Of a DNA stretch of 64,000 nucleotides, positions 10,377 to 21,200 are shown piece by piece; positions within the stretch are counted from its first letter, which is position 1, and every line of letters starts with the position of its first letter. The DNA is from Hamiltosporidium tvaerminnensis (Eukaryota; Microsporidia; Dubosqiidae). Location of the stretch: contig JAKIMF020000001.1 in assembly GCA_022605425.2 (NCBI GenBank), forward strand, positions 374,501 through 438,500, written 5' to 3'. Under the pieces are notes generated by a model. The model saw only the letters and a program-made list of their open reading frames with translations. It did not search any database and was not told where the DNA came from. A program made the translations under genes and the position numbers.

Positions 10377-11582
10377 TTATTGATTATTAGCTGCCGAAAG
10401 TGCTTCTTCATACAAAAAACAAGGGATTTCTGATAAATTTGACTCAAAAATTCTTTTTACAATCTCAATTTGCAAATTTATGGATTGCAAATCATAACAT
10501 TCAATATTTGGAAAAATAGTGGGAGTAAAAATTTTGTATAGATTATCTGACCCCATTTTATTATATTTTGAATACTGATCAACTTTTCGAAAGATTTTCT
10601 GTAAATATATAAGCATCTTTCTATTTTCATTTGTAATCGAAAATATTATTAAAGGCACAATATATTCTATTATTGAAGGATCCGTCTGGTTTTTTATTAT
10701 TTTCATCACCCTTTCTGCAATCTGAACTGAAATTATCCCATTCATTATCTCCCGAATATATGCTTTAAAAATTGAAGCATTGTCATGAACAGATAACTCA
10801 GTATAATCATATCTCTTTCCTGCAGCTAAAACACCCGGCATAAATTTATAATAGGCATATTTACCAGAAATTCTAAACAATCCCTCTTTTTTGATCCCTT
10901 CATCTAAAATATGGTCACCAACGGTATAAACAAATGTATTTGCTTTTTTTATATGATAAGAATCTTTCTTAAACGAAGATCTGAATATATCTGAAATTCT
11001 TTCTAAAATATTATCTTTAAAACTGGATCTATATTTACGAAGCTTCTTAAAGCAAAAACAAGCCAATTTTATTTTTTCTATATCACTAAGTGAATCATAT
11101 TTTAAAGTATCTTTAGCTTTTGTTTCTTTTTTTTCTAATTTCTTGCATGGAATTTCTTTTTTTTGATCTCGAGATGGTTCATTTACCAGCTTTGATTTAA
11201 AATAAATTTCATTTATTTTGTATATCATTATAGGAAATTTATATTCCATATGATATTTTAACATCGGGAATCTCTTATCTTTATGATTCAAAATGTTTAT
11301 TTCATGTATTTTTACTGCTACATTTTCAAGAAAGGATAAATTTGCTTTTTTTGAATCTTCTTTAGATTTTATACTCTCTTCTTCTTTCTCCTTCAATTTC
11401 GAATTTTTAATGATCCTAAATATACTTTTATGTATATTTCCCATATCATTAATATCTTGCTTGCATTCATTGATTTTATTTAAGATTCCAATCAGTTCAC
11501 TCGATTCCAGTCCCTGATTTTTTGTTACTTCTGAAATATTAATTTTTTTAATATTTCCGCTGTTCTTTATTTTGCCAATCAT
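10377..11582 (-). CDS. RhoGAP-domain protein, copy 2 (complete, intact)
   Basis: The only complete, unbroken copy: 401 residues, predicted GTPase-activating protein acting on Rho-family small GTPases. Residues 1-60 are polar; ~60-80 and ~140-160 are rich in Lys/Glu; the RhoGAP fold spans about 215-385. The arginine finger is R237 in GLFRISG, K273/R277 lie in IFKAYIRE, and N341/M343 in NKMGSDNL match the family's conserved Asn-x-Met region. No signal peptide, membrane segment, or lipid-binding domain is apparent. The ATG at 11580-11582 is preceded by a TATA-like box 21-30 bp upstream, which supports this start. TAA overlaps AATAAA. Its mirror partner is copy 1. Whether it is expressed, or redundant with a RhoGAP outside the window, cannot be seen. 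Confidence 0.92.
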   Translation of the reverse strand: MIGKIKNSGNIKKINISEVTKNQGLESSELIGILNKINECKQDINDMGNIHKSIFRIIKNSKLKEKEEESIKSKEDSKKANLSFLENVAVKIHEINILNHKDKRFPMLKYHMEYKFPIMIYKINEIYFKSKLVNEPSRDQKKEIPCKKLEKKETKAKDTLKYDSLSDIEKIKLACFCFKKLRKYRSSFKDNILERISDIFRSSFKKDSYHIKKANTFVYTVGDHILDEGIKKEGLFRISGKYAYYKFMPGVLAAGKRYDYTELSVHDNASIFKAYIREIMNGIISVQIAERVMKIIKNQTDPSIIEYIVPLIIFSITNENRKMLIYLQKIFRKVDQYSKYNKMGSDNLYKIFTPTIFPNIECYDLQSINLQIEIVKRIFESNLSEIPCFLYEEALSAANNQ

Positions 11583-11602
11583 TTGTTTATTATTGTTTTT
11601 TT

Positions 11603-11612
11603 TATTATATAG
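11603..11612 (-). promoter_or_regulatory. TATA-like box of RhoGAP copy 2
   Basis: CTATATAATA lies 21-30 bp before the ATG on the minus strand. The same sequence at the same distance precedes copies 3 (36061-36070), 4 (47809-47818) and 5 (60634-60643). Position suits a core promoter with a very short leader; no experimental support is visible. Confidence 0.45.
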
Positions 11613-13061
11613 ATTTCAAATCGAATGTTTGTTTGTAAATCTGCATTGATTCTCTTTATCTTAAACAAAGTGTATCAAAATGAAAAAAAGGTTATTAATA
11701 TATCTTTTAATCTTATTTTAATTTCCTTAATGATATTACATCAGATATTAAATTAATTTTTAATAAAATTCATCTACCTATTTATTATCATATCTTATAT
11801 TGTTAACTAAAGATAAAATACTAAACAATTGACTATTTTAAATCATCAATTGAAGATGTTCTTTCGTTTTGTAAGAAAAGAGATTTATTTATCTAAATTA
11901 TTTTAAAATCTTTTATTCTTTTATCTATTATTTTTTTAAATTAAAAAGTGTATTCGAGATGAGTGATTGTAAATACCTAAAATTATATATCTTTTCGAAT
12001 TAGATGGAATTTAATAAAAATTTTAACTTAATAGTACTTTATATCTGATAGAATAGAATTAAAAAAGAATTTTACATTTTATTTTAGTATGTAGATATTT
12101 TTTTACCCTTATCAGCAAGCAAATGAGATTATTTAAGTCCTACATTTTATTTGAATTTATATATTTTAAAATTTTTAGCTACTGAATGAGATTATAAGTC
12201 CGACTTTTAGAATTAAATTTTAAATATTTTATCAAAAAAATATTTTTTTTCGGATTTCTCACTATAACACATCTGTTATACTAAGTAGCAATCATAGTAT
12301 AATTTATAAACCGAAAATTTTGTTTTAATCTTTTTTATTTATACTCCAATACGTGCCAAAATCTTTGATAGATTAAAAACACATGTAAATGCAATCGTTT
12401 GATTTCTATCAGGCAACAAAGAAATACATAGTAAATTAATAGCAAAATATATTGCGAAATACTAGTAAACCATTCTAGCTTTGCAACAGAATTTTTTGGT
12501 AACATACGGGAATAAAACATAATTAGATGTTAAGAATAATATTATATAGGAGATATATCTCATAATAGCATTCTATACATTAAATTATTATTTTAATTTA
12601 ATATAAATGAAATTAAGAAATTTTTTTGTTTAAGATTTATTCTTATATAGTTTAAACTAGGAATAAAATTCAAGATTAGACCTGTTATCATATTTATTTA
12701 AAAAAATCTTCTTAATACGAAAACTTAATTCTATTATTTTGATCTTTAAGTTACTTGGTTAGTATTTAGAACTTTAAATAAAAAATAGGGACAAAAGTAT
12801 ACGAATTAAATGCCAAAACGATCATACAGGCATCATTTTATTAGATAAGATTAAAATTAAATCATCGAATAAAATTAAGATTGAATTTATAAGAAATTTA
12901 TTAGAATGAATTAAATTAATGTGAAATTATATTAGGATGGAATATAAGATTTTAATTTTTAGGGAATTAAAATTAAATTAAAATACATTTAAAGAAGAAG
13001 GTGTTGTAGAATAAACTGTTTTACTTATCTAATAGTAAATATCTAAGTATAATTTTTTATA
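11613..13061 (-). repeat. Module M, copy 1 (RhoGAP upstream region)
   Basis: About 1.45 kb of very AT-rich sequence found upstream of every complete RhoGAP copy (also 34612-36060 reversed, 47819-49264 and 60644-62089). Its distal end always abuts a retroelement 3' end (TTTAATAAAATT...). One short frame is noted separately. Otherwise I see no gene; it probably contains the RhoGAP promoter. Confidence 0.88.
12335..12520 (-). CDS. Small ORF in module M, copy 1 (doubtful)
   Basis: A 61-codon ATG-initiated frame transcribed in the same direction as RhoGAP, containing a hydrophobic stretch (YILLLIYYVFLCCL) that could span a membrane. It is open for 79 codons in the 34612-36060 copy (35152-35391) but is broken in the other two M copies by changes around 48600-48640 and 61430-61460. 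No family recognised. It may be a relic or chance frame. Confidence 0.2.
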   Translation of the reverse strand: MFYSRMLPKNSVAKLEWFTSISQYILLLIYYVFLCCLIEIKRLHLHVFLIYQRFWHVLEYK

Positions 13062-13206
13062 TTTAATAAAATTATGAGTTAAAATATTTTTACCATTTTT
13101 ATATATTTTCTTCCACCTCATTTAAATTTAAAAATCGTTTATAAGATTCAAGGTTAAAAATTTTTTACCTTTTTATATATTTTCTTCCACCTCTTTTAAA
13201 TTTAAA
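13062..13206 (-). mobile_element. Short retroelement 3' tail at M/N junction, copy 1
   Basis: About 145 bp matching only the very 3' end of the element: two ~74-bp tail units (CTTCCACCTC...) ending TTTAATAAAATTATGAGTT at the M side. Identical junctions occur at 49265 and 62090. At 34611 the same M end is joined instead to a near-full-length element (RT4), so this tail is either an extreme 5' truncation or a recombination product. Confidence 0.7.
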
Positions 13207-13849
13207 AAAAATCCAAAAGTCTTTGGTTTTAGCTTCGTATAAATATTTAAAATAACACATTTTTTAAAAAAATAATAGAATTACAAAAAAAGATTCGAAT
13301 GAATATTTAAAGAAAATATAAAAGTAAAACCTTTGCCTATTCAAATCAAATAAATACAAGAAATAAAAATGAAATAATTAAACCTTGGACTAAATTCTAA
13401 ATTCAATTAAATAATAATCTCCAAATTTTAAGAAACAGCAATAAAAAAACACTAAATTTAAAATTTAGAATTTAGAATTCATGAAACGAAAAAATCTATT
13501 ATAGATATAAACAACCCAAATTAAGAAATAATAAAAATATTTCTAATTCATTTCTCTTATTTATATCTATAATTTTTTTTAAAAAACCAATTAATTCTAT
13601 CCATAGACTGATTATTATTCTTAAATTTCCTAAACTTTTATTTTCTTAAAATTTGAATTTTTTATATTTTTTAATCAATTATTTCATAGACTAATCGTTA
13701 TTCTTAAGTTTCTTAAACTTTTATTTTCTTATTATTTGAGTTGTTTACATTTTTTAATCAATTATTTCATAGACTAATCGTTGTTCTTAAGTTTCCTAAA
13801 CTTTTAAATTCTTATAATTTGAGTTGTTTATATTTTTTCCTTCTACCTT
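13207..13849. repeat. Module N, copy 1
   Basis: AT-rich spacer repeated at 49411-50056 and 62236-62878. It contains short palindromes: CTAAATTCTAAATTC near 13396 pairs with GAATTTAGAATTTAG near 13465, and TTATAGATATAAA near 13500 pairs with TTTATATCTATAA near 13560. A tandem repeat follows at its right end. No coding signal. Confidence 0.85.
13585..13838. repeat. ~83-88-bp tandem repeat, three units (module N, copy 1)
   Basis: Units start at about 13585, 13673 and 13756 with AAYCAATTA, then CATAGACT.AT.GTT.TTCTTAA and end in a TTTGA(G/A)TT(G/T) block before a T-rich run. Units 2 and 3 are the most alike. Matching arrays are in the other two N modules. Confidence 0.8.
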
Positions 13850-15553
13850 GAGTGCTATGACAGACGAGGCAAAGTAATTTTTAGAGGTGATTGGCTTAGA
13901 GATTAACAAAGAGAAGTCAGCCACAAATGATAAGTATAGTGAAGATACTGCTACCTTCTAGAAAGTGTTAGTGTTTTTAAATATTTAGGAATTATAGAAG
14001 ATAGCAGAAGAATTCCAACACGTAGCTCATTTGAAGAATTACAAAGCGAACTTTTATCAAGAATTGAAAGACTTTCTCACACAAGATTAAATGCAAAAAA
14101 TTTATTTTCTGCAATCAATCAATCAACATGCGATATCGTTAATCAACTATCACATAGGAGTACTTCGACTTGAACCGGCTGACTTCTCTAAGATAGATGA
14201 TGCAGTTCGTTCGGTGTTGGTAAACAATAAGATACATCGTCTTGTAAAGAGCGTTTGTATCTTACTAGAACAGAACTTGGAAGAGGCCTACATAGTGTTG
14301 AGTTGCGAAGCGAACATATGCTTCTGCAGTTCTTGGATTGTCTTGAAAAAAGTAAAGAAATATCAATCAGACGAGCAGCAATCTCAAGGGTGGAAAATAA
14401 TAATAAAACCCATCTTGCACTAATAAAAGGCTTTTTAAAAGTAAAGTACAGGTTGGTAGAAGAAGTCACTAAGAAAAGTTTAGAAGAAGCTTAACTTGCA
14501 AAACTATATAACGAAATAGAAAAACGAAAACTTCATTCAAAGTTATATAATGCAAGGAAAAATGAGCTTGTAAGTCTTAGTGACTCTTCAAGATGGTTAA
14601 AGAGAGGGAATAATAGGCCACGAAACGAAGCTGTGTTTTGCTATATCCAGGATAGAAATTTATTATGGGGATCAGATGGTATGTGCCAACACTGTAATAA
14701 ATTTGGTAAGACTGTAGATCATCTAGCAACTCGATGTGAAAAAATGCTAGGTCATGACTACACCAGACGGCATAATGAAGTGGTTAGATGCAGACACTTA
14801 CTTCTTCTAAATAGATATAAGTTTAAGTCTTCAAAACGAATTAGGAGTCACTCAGTTCAAGAAATTCTTGATAATGAGTATGCAGAGATAAGAGTGGACA
14901 CCAGAATTAAAACTGATGTTAAAATTCGGAATAACAGACCCGACATATTTATTTTAGATAAGAAGAAGAATAAGATAACACTCATTGAAGTAGGAATCAC
15001 TTCCCAAGATTGACTTAAAATAGTTGAAACTGAAAAACTTAGGAAGTATGACTTTCTAGCCAATGAGCTGGGTCTTATTTACAAATGTAGTTAAGAGATA
15101 ATCCCTTATGTGATGACCTGGGACGGTATTGTGACAAAATACCATAAATATCATCTTAAAAGACTAGAAATACACATGAATTGTGAGGCATATATTCAGT
15201 CTATAGTACTTAAGAAAACAGTCGAAACAATTTCCTTTGATCGACGAAGAGGACTTGAGTCAGGACTAAATGCCGAAGAGAGCTGGGAGAGAGCGTCAAT
15301 GGGTGTTATTATGAGAGCAGAGATGCATGAGAAACCAACACCTTCTTTAAAAGAAGCGAAGAGAGATAAGATGGTGTTAAAATTTTAAAAACAAAAAATA
15401 CTACACCTTTTTTTTCACAAAGAGGAACCACGTTAGAGGAACCGACCAATAACATAAATAAAGAGTCGGATTTAAAAGAAAAGGCAGTATTGGTTAGAGA
15501 GGTAGAAGATTACATGTAAAAAATGGTAAAAATATTTTAACCCAGAATTTTAT
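13850..15553 (+). pseudogene. RT3: 5'-truncated retroelement relic next to module N
   Basis: Starts at homology to residue ~690 of the element (GCTATGACAGACGAGGCAAAG, just after the RT catalytic loop) and runs to the 3' end. It retains the KEKSATND segment, CCHC knuckle and PD...E endonuclease core. Lesions include stops near 13884 and 13960, the CAAT expansion, a 7-nt deletion near 14240, the shared TAA at 14492-14494, TGA at 15011-15013 and TAA after KCS. The last ~230 bp diverge from RT7, which marks the end of the long direct repeat; beyond it lies single-copy sequence. Confidence 0.9.
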
Positions 15554-15775
15554 ATCTTAAATATTATTTATATATTTAAGACTTTAATTTATAAGATATT
15601 AGATAAAAATTAAAATAATTATAAAGAGATTATAATAATGATCATTACTATTTCTAAACACTTACATTTCTTTTTAAATTCCACATATTTGAAAAATATA
15701 GATTGATTTTTCATAATACATCTTTTATTTATAAATAAATTACAAAAATAGAAGCTAATTATTACATCCCTTAGA

Positions 15776-16958
15776 ATGAATTCATTCAGTTACAAACTTC
15801 CATTTATCCATTATAGCATTGAAAACTTTCTAAATCCAGTAGAATATAAAAAAATCTGTGATTTTTACAACAAACTAAACTTCTTTTTAAAACATACAGA
15901 TCTATATAAATTCTACCAAACTTTTGAACTAACTGAAAACAAAAATATTTTAGTTTTTAGACAAAAGGTTTTAAAAATCCTGCAAAGAAATAGAGAAACA
16001 CGAGAATAATCATACTTTAGACGAATCGGAAGATATAATGGTAGTAAATTTGAAAATAAATGGATTAGAAATGATAAGAAACAATTTGGATATTTTTGGA
16101 TCATTTTATCGTGCAGATAATTACTTATTGTGTCATGATGATTGTTTAGAAAATAGAAAATATGCATTTTCATATAATTTAGAAGATTATGAAACAGGTG
16201 AACTTGCATTATATGATAATACAGCCACTACCGAATGTAAAAGAATAAAAGTTACCAAGAATTTATTGCTATTTTTTAAAGTATCTAAAATATCCTTTCA
16301 TGAGGTATTATATTGTGTGAAAGATGGAAGGAAAGCATTTACTGGTTGGTTTCACGAAATACAATCATCAGATTACAAATCTGATAATCAATCTAATATA
16401 AACGTATTAGAAGATATAAACTACTTAGATTCAAGTGTTTTCGGCCTAAAATGTTTAGAGATTCAAGTGAAGTATAAAGATAATTACGTAAAAAATTTTA
16501 CCTTGAAAAAAAATCAGGATATATTTTATAGGACCAAAACACACCTTAATGTTCCAAACTTGAGAGAAAAGGATATTAAACCTATACTTTATAACAGAAA
16601 GCTTATAGAAATGGAATTTTTAGATCTTTTTGAAATTATTTTTGATAAAAAAATTTTACACTTAAAAGCTAAAAATCTTAAATGTGAAAAATATTCTTTT
16701 AAGATACAAAAAGATGATTATATTCTGATAAATGACACCTTAAACAATCCTAAAAATATATTTTATTTCATTTATTTTTATAATTGTGAAACAATAAAAG
16801 ATAATCTTTCAATAGTAAACAATAAAGGAGATATCAGTTACAATATTCCTATTGATAATGATTGTTTATACTTTTTACCACGAAATAATACCTCATTATT
16901 CCTTGAAAGAACACAAAGTACATTTAATATGATTATTTTCTCATATTTCATACTATAA
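15776..16958 (+). pseudogene. TPA1: Tpa1/Ofd1/OGFOD1-type 2-oxoglutarate Fe(II) dioxygenase, frameshifted
   Basis: Two frames form one gene. The first (15776-16009, 77 codons from ATG) has the family's N-terminal features: a PF...IENFL start and DLYKFYQT. The second (from ~15975, ending 16958) has the double-stranded beta-helix: YLLCHDD with iron ligands H (codon at 16134) and D two residues on, the distal ligand in SFHEV, and the 2-oxoglutarate Arg in GRKAFTGWFH ten residues later. The C-terminal ~170 residues fit the family's second domain. The family (yeast Tpa1, fission yeast Ofd1, human OGFOD1) hydroxylates a proline of ribosomal protein uS12. Joining requires removing one base (net +1 shift) between about 15975 and 16006, where an A5 run occurs, so a sequencing error is possible; otherwise it is a pseudogene. 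At ~394 codons it is shorter than relatives. All catalytic residues persist, which argues for recent loss or an artefact. It is single-copy here. Confidence 0.82.
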
Positions 16959-17898
16959 GTTTTTAATCAAATTCTCTTAAAATCGAGGTATAGGGAGAGA
17001 AATAGAATAAATAAGTAAATGGATTAACTATGTTGGTCATATATCAAAGATTCTAAGAAATAAGAAAATTTTATTAAAAGCACTACATTATCTACAAAAG
17101 CAGTAAATTATATTTTAAATTTAAATAGTTAAGTTTAAATCATTTATAGATAGATATGTTTCAAAATTTTATTTTATATCACTTTAGTAATTATAATATG
17201 CTATAAAATATTTTAGTTTTCACAAGATTTTGTAACTTTAAAATAAAATTATTCGTTATAATATTTAGCTGGTTGATGGAATATGAGGTGGATTATAAAA
17301 TAGGAATTAGAGAAAACAAAAAAAGTAAAACAAGCCAAAATCTCTAAAAAATATCATAGTTTTAGATATTTTCTTCATAGACTTATCAATATAATATTTA
17401 ACTATTTAGTAAAACCAAAATTTTTTTGAAAGATAACGATTTTATATTTATTTATTTAATTAATTAATGAATTTTAATCTACACAATTGAAACTTGTATA
17501 TAATATGAAATAAAAACCTATGATGAAGGAAGAATAATCTCCTTAACAACTTCATCTTGGTACTATGTGTATAAAATTGATGTTAAAAACAGTGAGTCTA
17601 TTTTTTTGACAGGAATAAACACATTATATTTTTTGTTTTTAATATGAACTTTTAAAAAGAAGAAAAAAATCTAAAAAATAATATATTTTTTTATAAATCC
17701 AAGCAATGGTTCTTTATGAAACACATTTTAATAATAGTAATTAAATTGGTGATAAATGTTATGCGAAATCCTGGAAACATAACTTTTCCCACTCAGAAAT
17801 GAAGACTAATATATTTAAGATAAAATAAAATACTTTTAAAACAGTAATTATTGCTTTGTAGGAGGTACTACAGGTTGTTATGATACTCAAAAGTCTAG
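16959..17898. other. Intergenic, no gene seen
   Basis: AT-rich sequence downstream of the dioxygenase gene. No frame of coding character, repeat or RNA gene was recognised. Confidence 0.6.
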
Positions 17899-18236
17899 TT
17901 AAGTTACATAAAATTCAGCAAGAAATAACCTTTCTGAATGTCTATTGGGGTTCGAAAATAGATGAGTAAATGTAATATCCAAGGTCGCACGATGGGTTAA
18001 AATGTTTTTCCTACCGTGATCAAACTTTATACAACAAACATTATCGAACCTTAAGAAACTTCATCCGTTAATTAACAGCCTTCATATCTTCATTGTATGT
18101 AAATGTTTTGTATGTAGGAACCTAAAAACGCTACAAAGGCCCTGAGAAACAATTAGACATATAAAAACCAGAATCCCAGCCAAGACAATTTTAAATTTAT
18201 CAGGCTCTTGAATAGAGAAGACAATTATGTAAAATA
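17899..18236 (-). pseudogene. Unrecognised coding relic beside the full-length retroelement
   Basis: This stretch is less AT-rich than its surroundings. On the minus strand it reads continuously for ~110 codons apart from two in-frame stops: a hydrophobic part (KIVLAGILVFICLIVSQG), then FLRFDNVCCIKFDHGRKN and THLFSNPNRHSERLFLAEF before a TAA. Amino-acid composition is coding-like. No ATG opens it and no family is recognised. The upstream limit is close to the retroelement's target duplication, so the insertion may have hit the relic's upstream region. Confidence 0.35.
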
Positions 18237-18242
18237 TATTTT

Positions 18243-18254
18243 ATGAAGATATTA
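18243..18254. repeat. Target-site duplication, 3' side of full-length retroelement
   Basis: ATGAAGATATTA, identical to 22050-22061. Twelve base pairs flanking both ends of the element indicate target-primed insertion at this spot. Confidence 0.8.
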
Positions 18255-21200
18255 TTTATTTAATAAAATTCTGGGTTAACAAATTTTTCTTTTTAAATAA
18301 TTCTTTCCACCATTTCAACCACTTCTATCTCTTCCTCCAACTCCAACTCCAACTCTTCATTTGTATTAGTTGTTGGTTCCTTTGCTGTGGTTATGCCATC
18401 CAAAATAAGGGGTAAAATATTTTTTGTATTTTCCGTTTTAACATCATCTTCCTCGTTGTCTACTTGCTTTAAAGGGGGTATTGGTTGTTTATGCATCTCA
18501 GCTCCTAAGATAACACTTAATGATGCTCTCTCCCAGCTCTCCTCGGCATTTGGACCAGACTCAAGTCCTCTTCGTCGATCAAAAGAAATTGTTTCGACTG
18601 TCTTCTTGAGTACTATGGATTGTATATATGCCTCTACATTCATGGGTATTTGCAGTCTCTTAACATACGTCTTATGGTATTTTGTCACAATACCATCCCA
18701 GGTCATCACATAAGGAATTATCTCTACATTGCATTTATAAATAAGACCTAACTCATTTGCTAATAGGTCATACTTCCTAAGCTTCTCTGTTTCAACTATT
18801 TGAAGAGAGTCTTGGGATGTGATTCCTACTTCAATGAGGGTTATCCTATTCTGTCTCTTGTCTAAAATAAATATATCTGGTCTGTTACACCGGATCTTGA
18901 CATCAGTTTTTATTCTGGTGTCCACTCTTATCTCTGCATATTCGTTATCAAGAATTTCTTGAACTGAGTGGCTTCTAATTCGTTTCGAAGACTTAAACTT
19001 ATATTTATTCAGCAAGAGTAAATGTATACATCGTACCACTTCATTATGTCGTCTAGTATAGTCGTGACCAAGCATTTTTTCACATCTCGTTGCTAAGTGA
19101 TCAACAGTTTTCCTAGACTGGTTGCAGTGTTGACACATACCTTCTGCACCCCAGAAAACATTTCTATCCTGGATATAACAGAACACTGCTTCATCACGTG
19201 GTCTTACACTTCCTTTCTTTAACCATCTTGAGGAGTCATTTACACTTACCAGCTCGTTATTTCTAGCGCTATATAACTTTGAATGTAGTTTTCGGTTTTT
19301 GATTTCGTTATATAGGTTAGCTAGTTGAGCTTCTTCCAATTTGTTTTTTGTGACTTCCTCTTCCAACCCGTATTTTATTTTTAAAAAGTTTTTAATTAGT
19401 GAAAGGTGGGTTTTATTATTATTCTCAACCTTTAGGATTGCTGCTCTTCTGGTCGATGTATCTTTATGTTTTTCCAGACAATCCAAGAGTTGCAAAAGCA
19501 TATGTTCGCTTTTGAACTCGACACTATGTAAACCTCTTCCAAGTTCTTTACGTGGAAGGTATAGACGTTCTTTGCATCCTGGGCGTAGATGTATTTTGTT
19601 CTTTACTAACACTGCACGCACCGCATCATCTAACTTAGAGAAGTCAGCCGGTTCAAGTTGGAGTACACCTATATGATAGTTTAGTAAAGAAATTGCATGT
19701 TGATTAATGGCTTGAAATAAATTTCTTGCATTTAATCTCGTGCGACAAAGTCTTTCTACTCGTGCTATAAGTTTGGTCTGTACTTCCTCAAACGACTTAC
19801 TTGTTGGAATTCCTCTGCTATCTTCTATAATTCCAAGGTATTTATAAACACCTATTCCTTCAAGAAGAGTAGCAGTATCTTCACAACATGGATCATTAGT
19901 GGCTGACTTCTCTTTGTTAATTTCCAATCCTATATTATTCATAAACTTTTTAACCTCCTCTGTCATTTCTTCCAATGTTTGTCCATCTTCGGCAAGAAGC
20001 TTAAGATCATCAATAAACAAAAGATGATTAGTCGCGTGGGATTCTGCATCTGTCTTTATTGTCACTTTTGTGTATTTCTCATTAAGCTTTCGGCTCAATG
20101 GATCCATACACAACACAAACAATAATGGTGACAAACTATCTCCTTGCAGAATCCCTCTATCAATCTTCTTGCTCATGATTTTTTCAGGCCCTACTGATAT
20201 ATCAATTTTCCATTTTGATATAATTACCTTAATAAATTTCAGGATCCAATCAGGTAAATTAAGGTTTTCAATGCATTGAGTCAAATAAGCATGATCTATT
20301 GAATCATAAGCTTTTTTGACATTAATCCATGTTGCCTTAAGATTGTTTCCGTACTCTTTATTAATGGCAATATTCAATAGGGCCTGTTCTTTCGCTCCTT
20401 GCACTCCTCTAACCGCTCCCAACTGATTATCTGAAAGTAATCCTCGTCTTTCCACCTCAACCTGAACCACTTTAGTGACACATTTTGTAGTCAGTTTATA
20501 CAGGTTTGACATACAAGTTATTGGTCTGTAATCAGAGCCAGTCTTTGGTGTACCTTTAGGTATCAGATAAGTAAGTCCACAATAATACCAATCGGCTTGA
20601 GGCGTTCCTTCTAAACATATGGCTTTTACAATATCGTAAAGATATTTATGAAGGCTCGTAAGTTTCTTGATGTAAAAGTTATAAATACCATCAATTCCAG
20701 CGGCTTTCCAGTTAGGCAGCCAATTGATGATATCTATAAACTCTTCAAATGAAGGAAACGTGGTCTGTTGCGTATCTGACACGAAAGGTATCAAATACTC
20801 ATCATATGTAACTACTTTATCATTTTTATTCCACATTGTAGACCAAAATTCTGAAATTTCGTCACGATAAACCACATGCTCGGATTCAACGCGCTCAGAT
20901 AACCCTCGATAGAATCGACCTCGGAATAACTCAAACATACGATTCTCTTTTCGAAATTTTCTCCTACTTTCATACATCGTAATTTTTTTCTCGTACACAT
21001 TCAAGGCCTCATTCTTCTTAACCAAAGCCTCAGAGAGATCATTTATTTTGCTTAAGTCTAAATTAAACTCTCGCATAATTTTTCTGAGACTTTTCGTTTC
21101 CGAAGTAGAGAGCTTTTCCTGCTTGCGAGCCTTCTCGAGGAGATCTTTGGAAAGTACTAACTTAGAAATTTTACATTCTATGTTTTCCTTCCAAGCGGAT

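Noticed and set aside
11293-11517. 74-codon Phe/Ser-rich frames (also 36156-36380, 60324-60548)
   Set aside because: Antisense shadows of the RhoGAP N-terminus.
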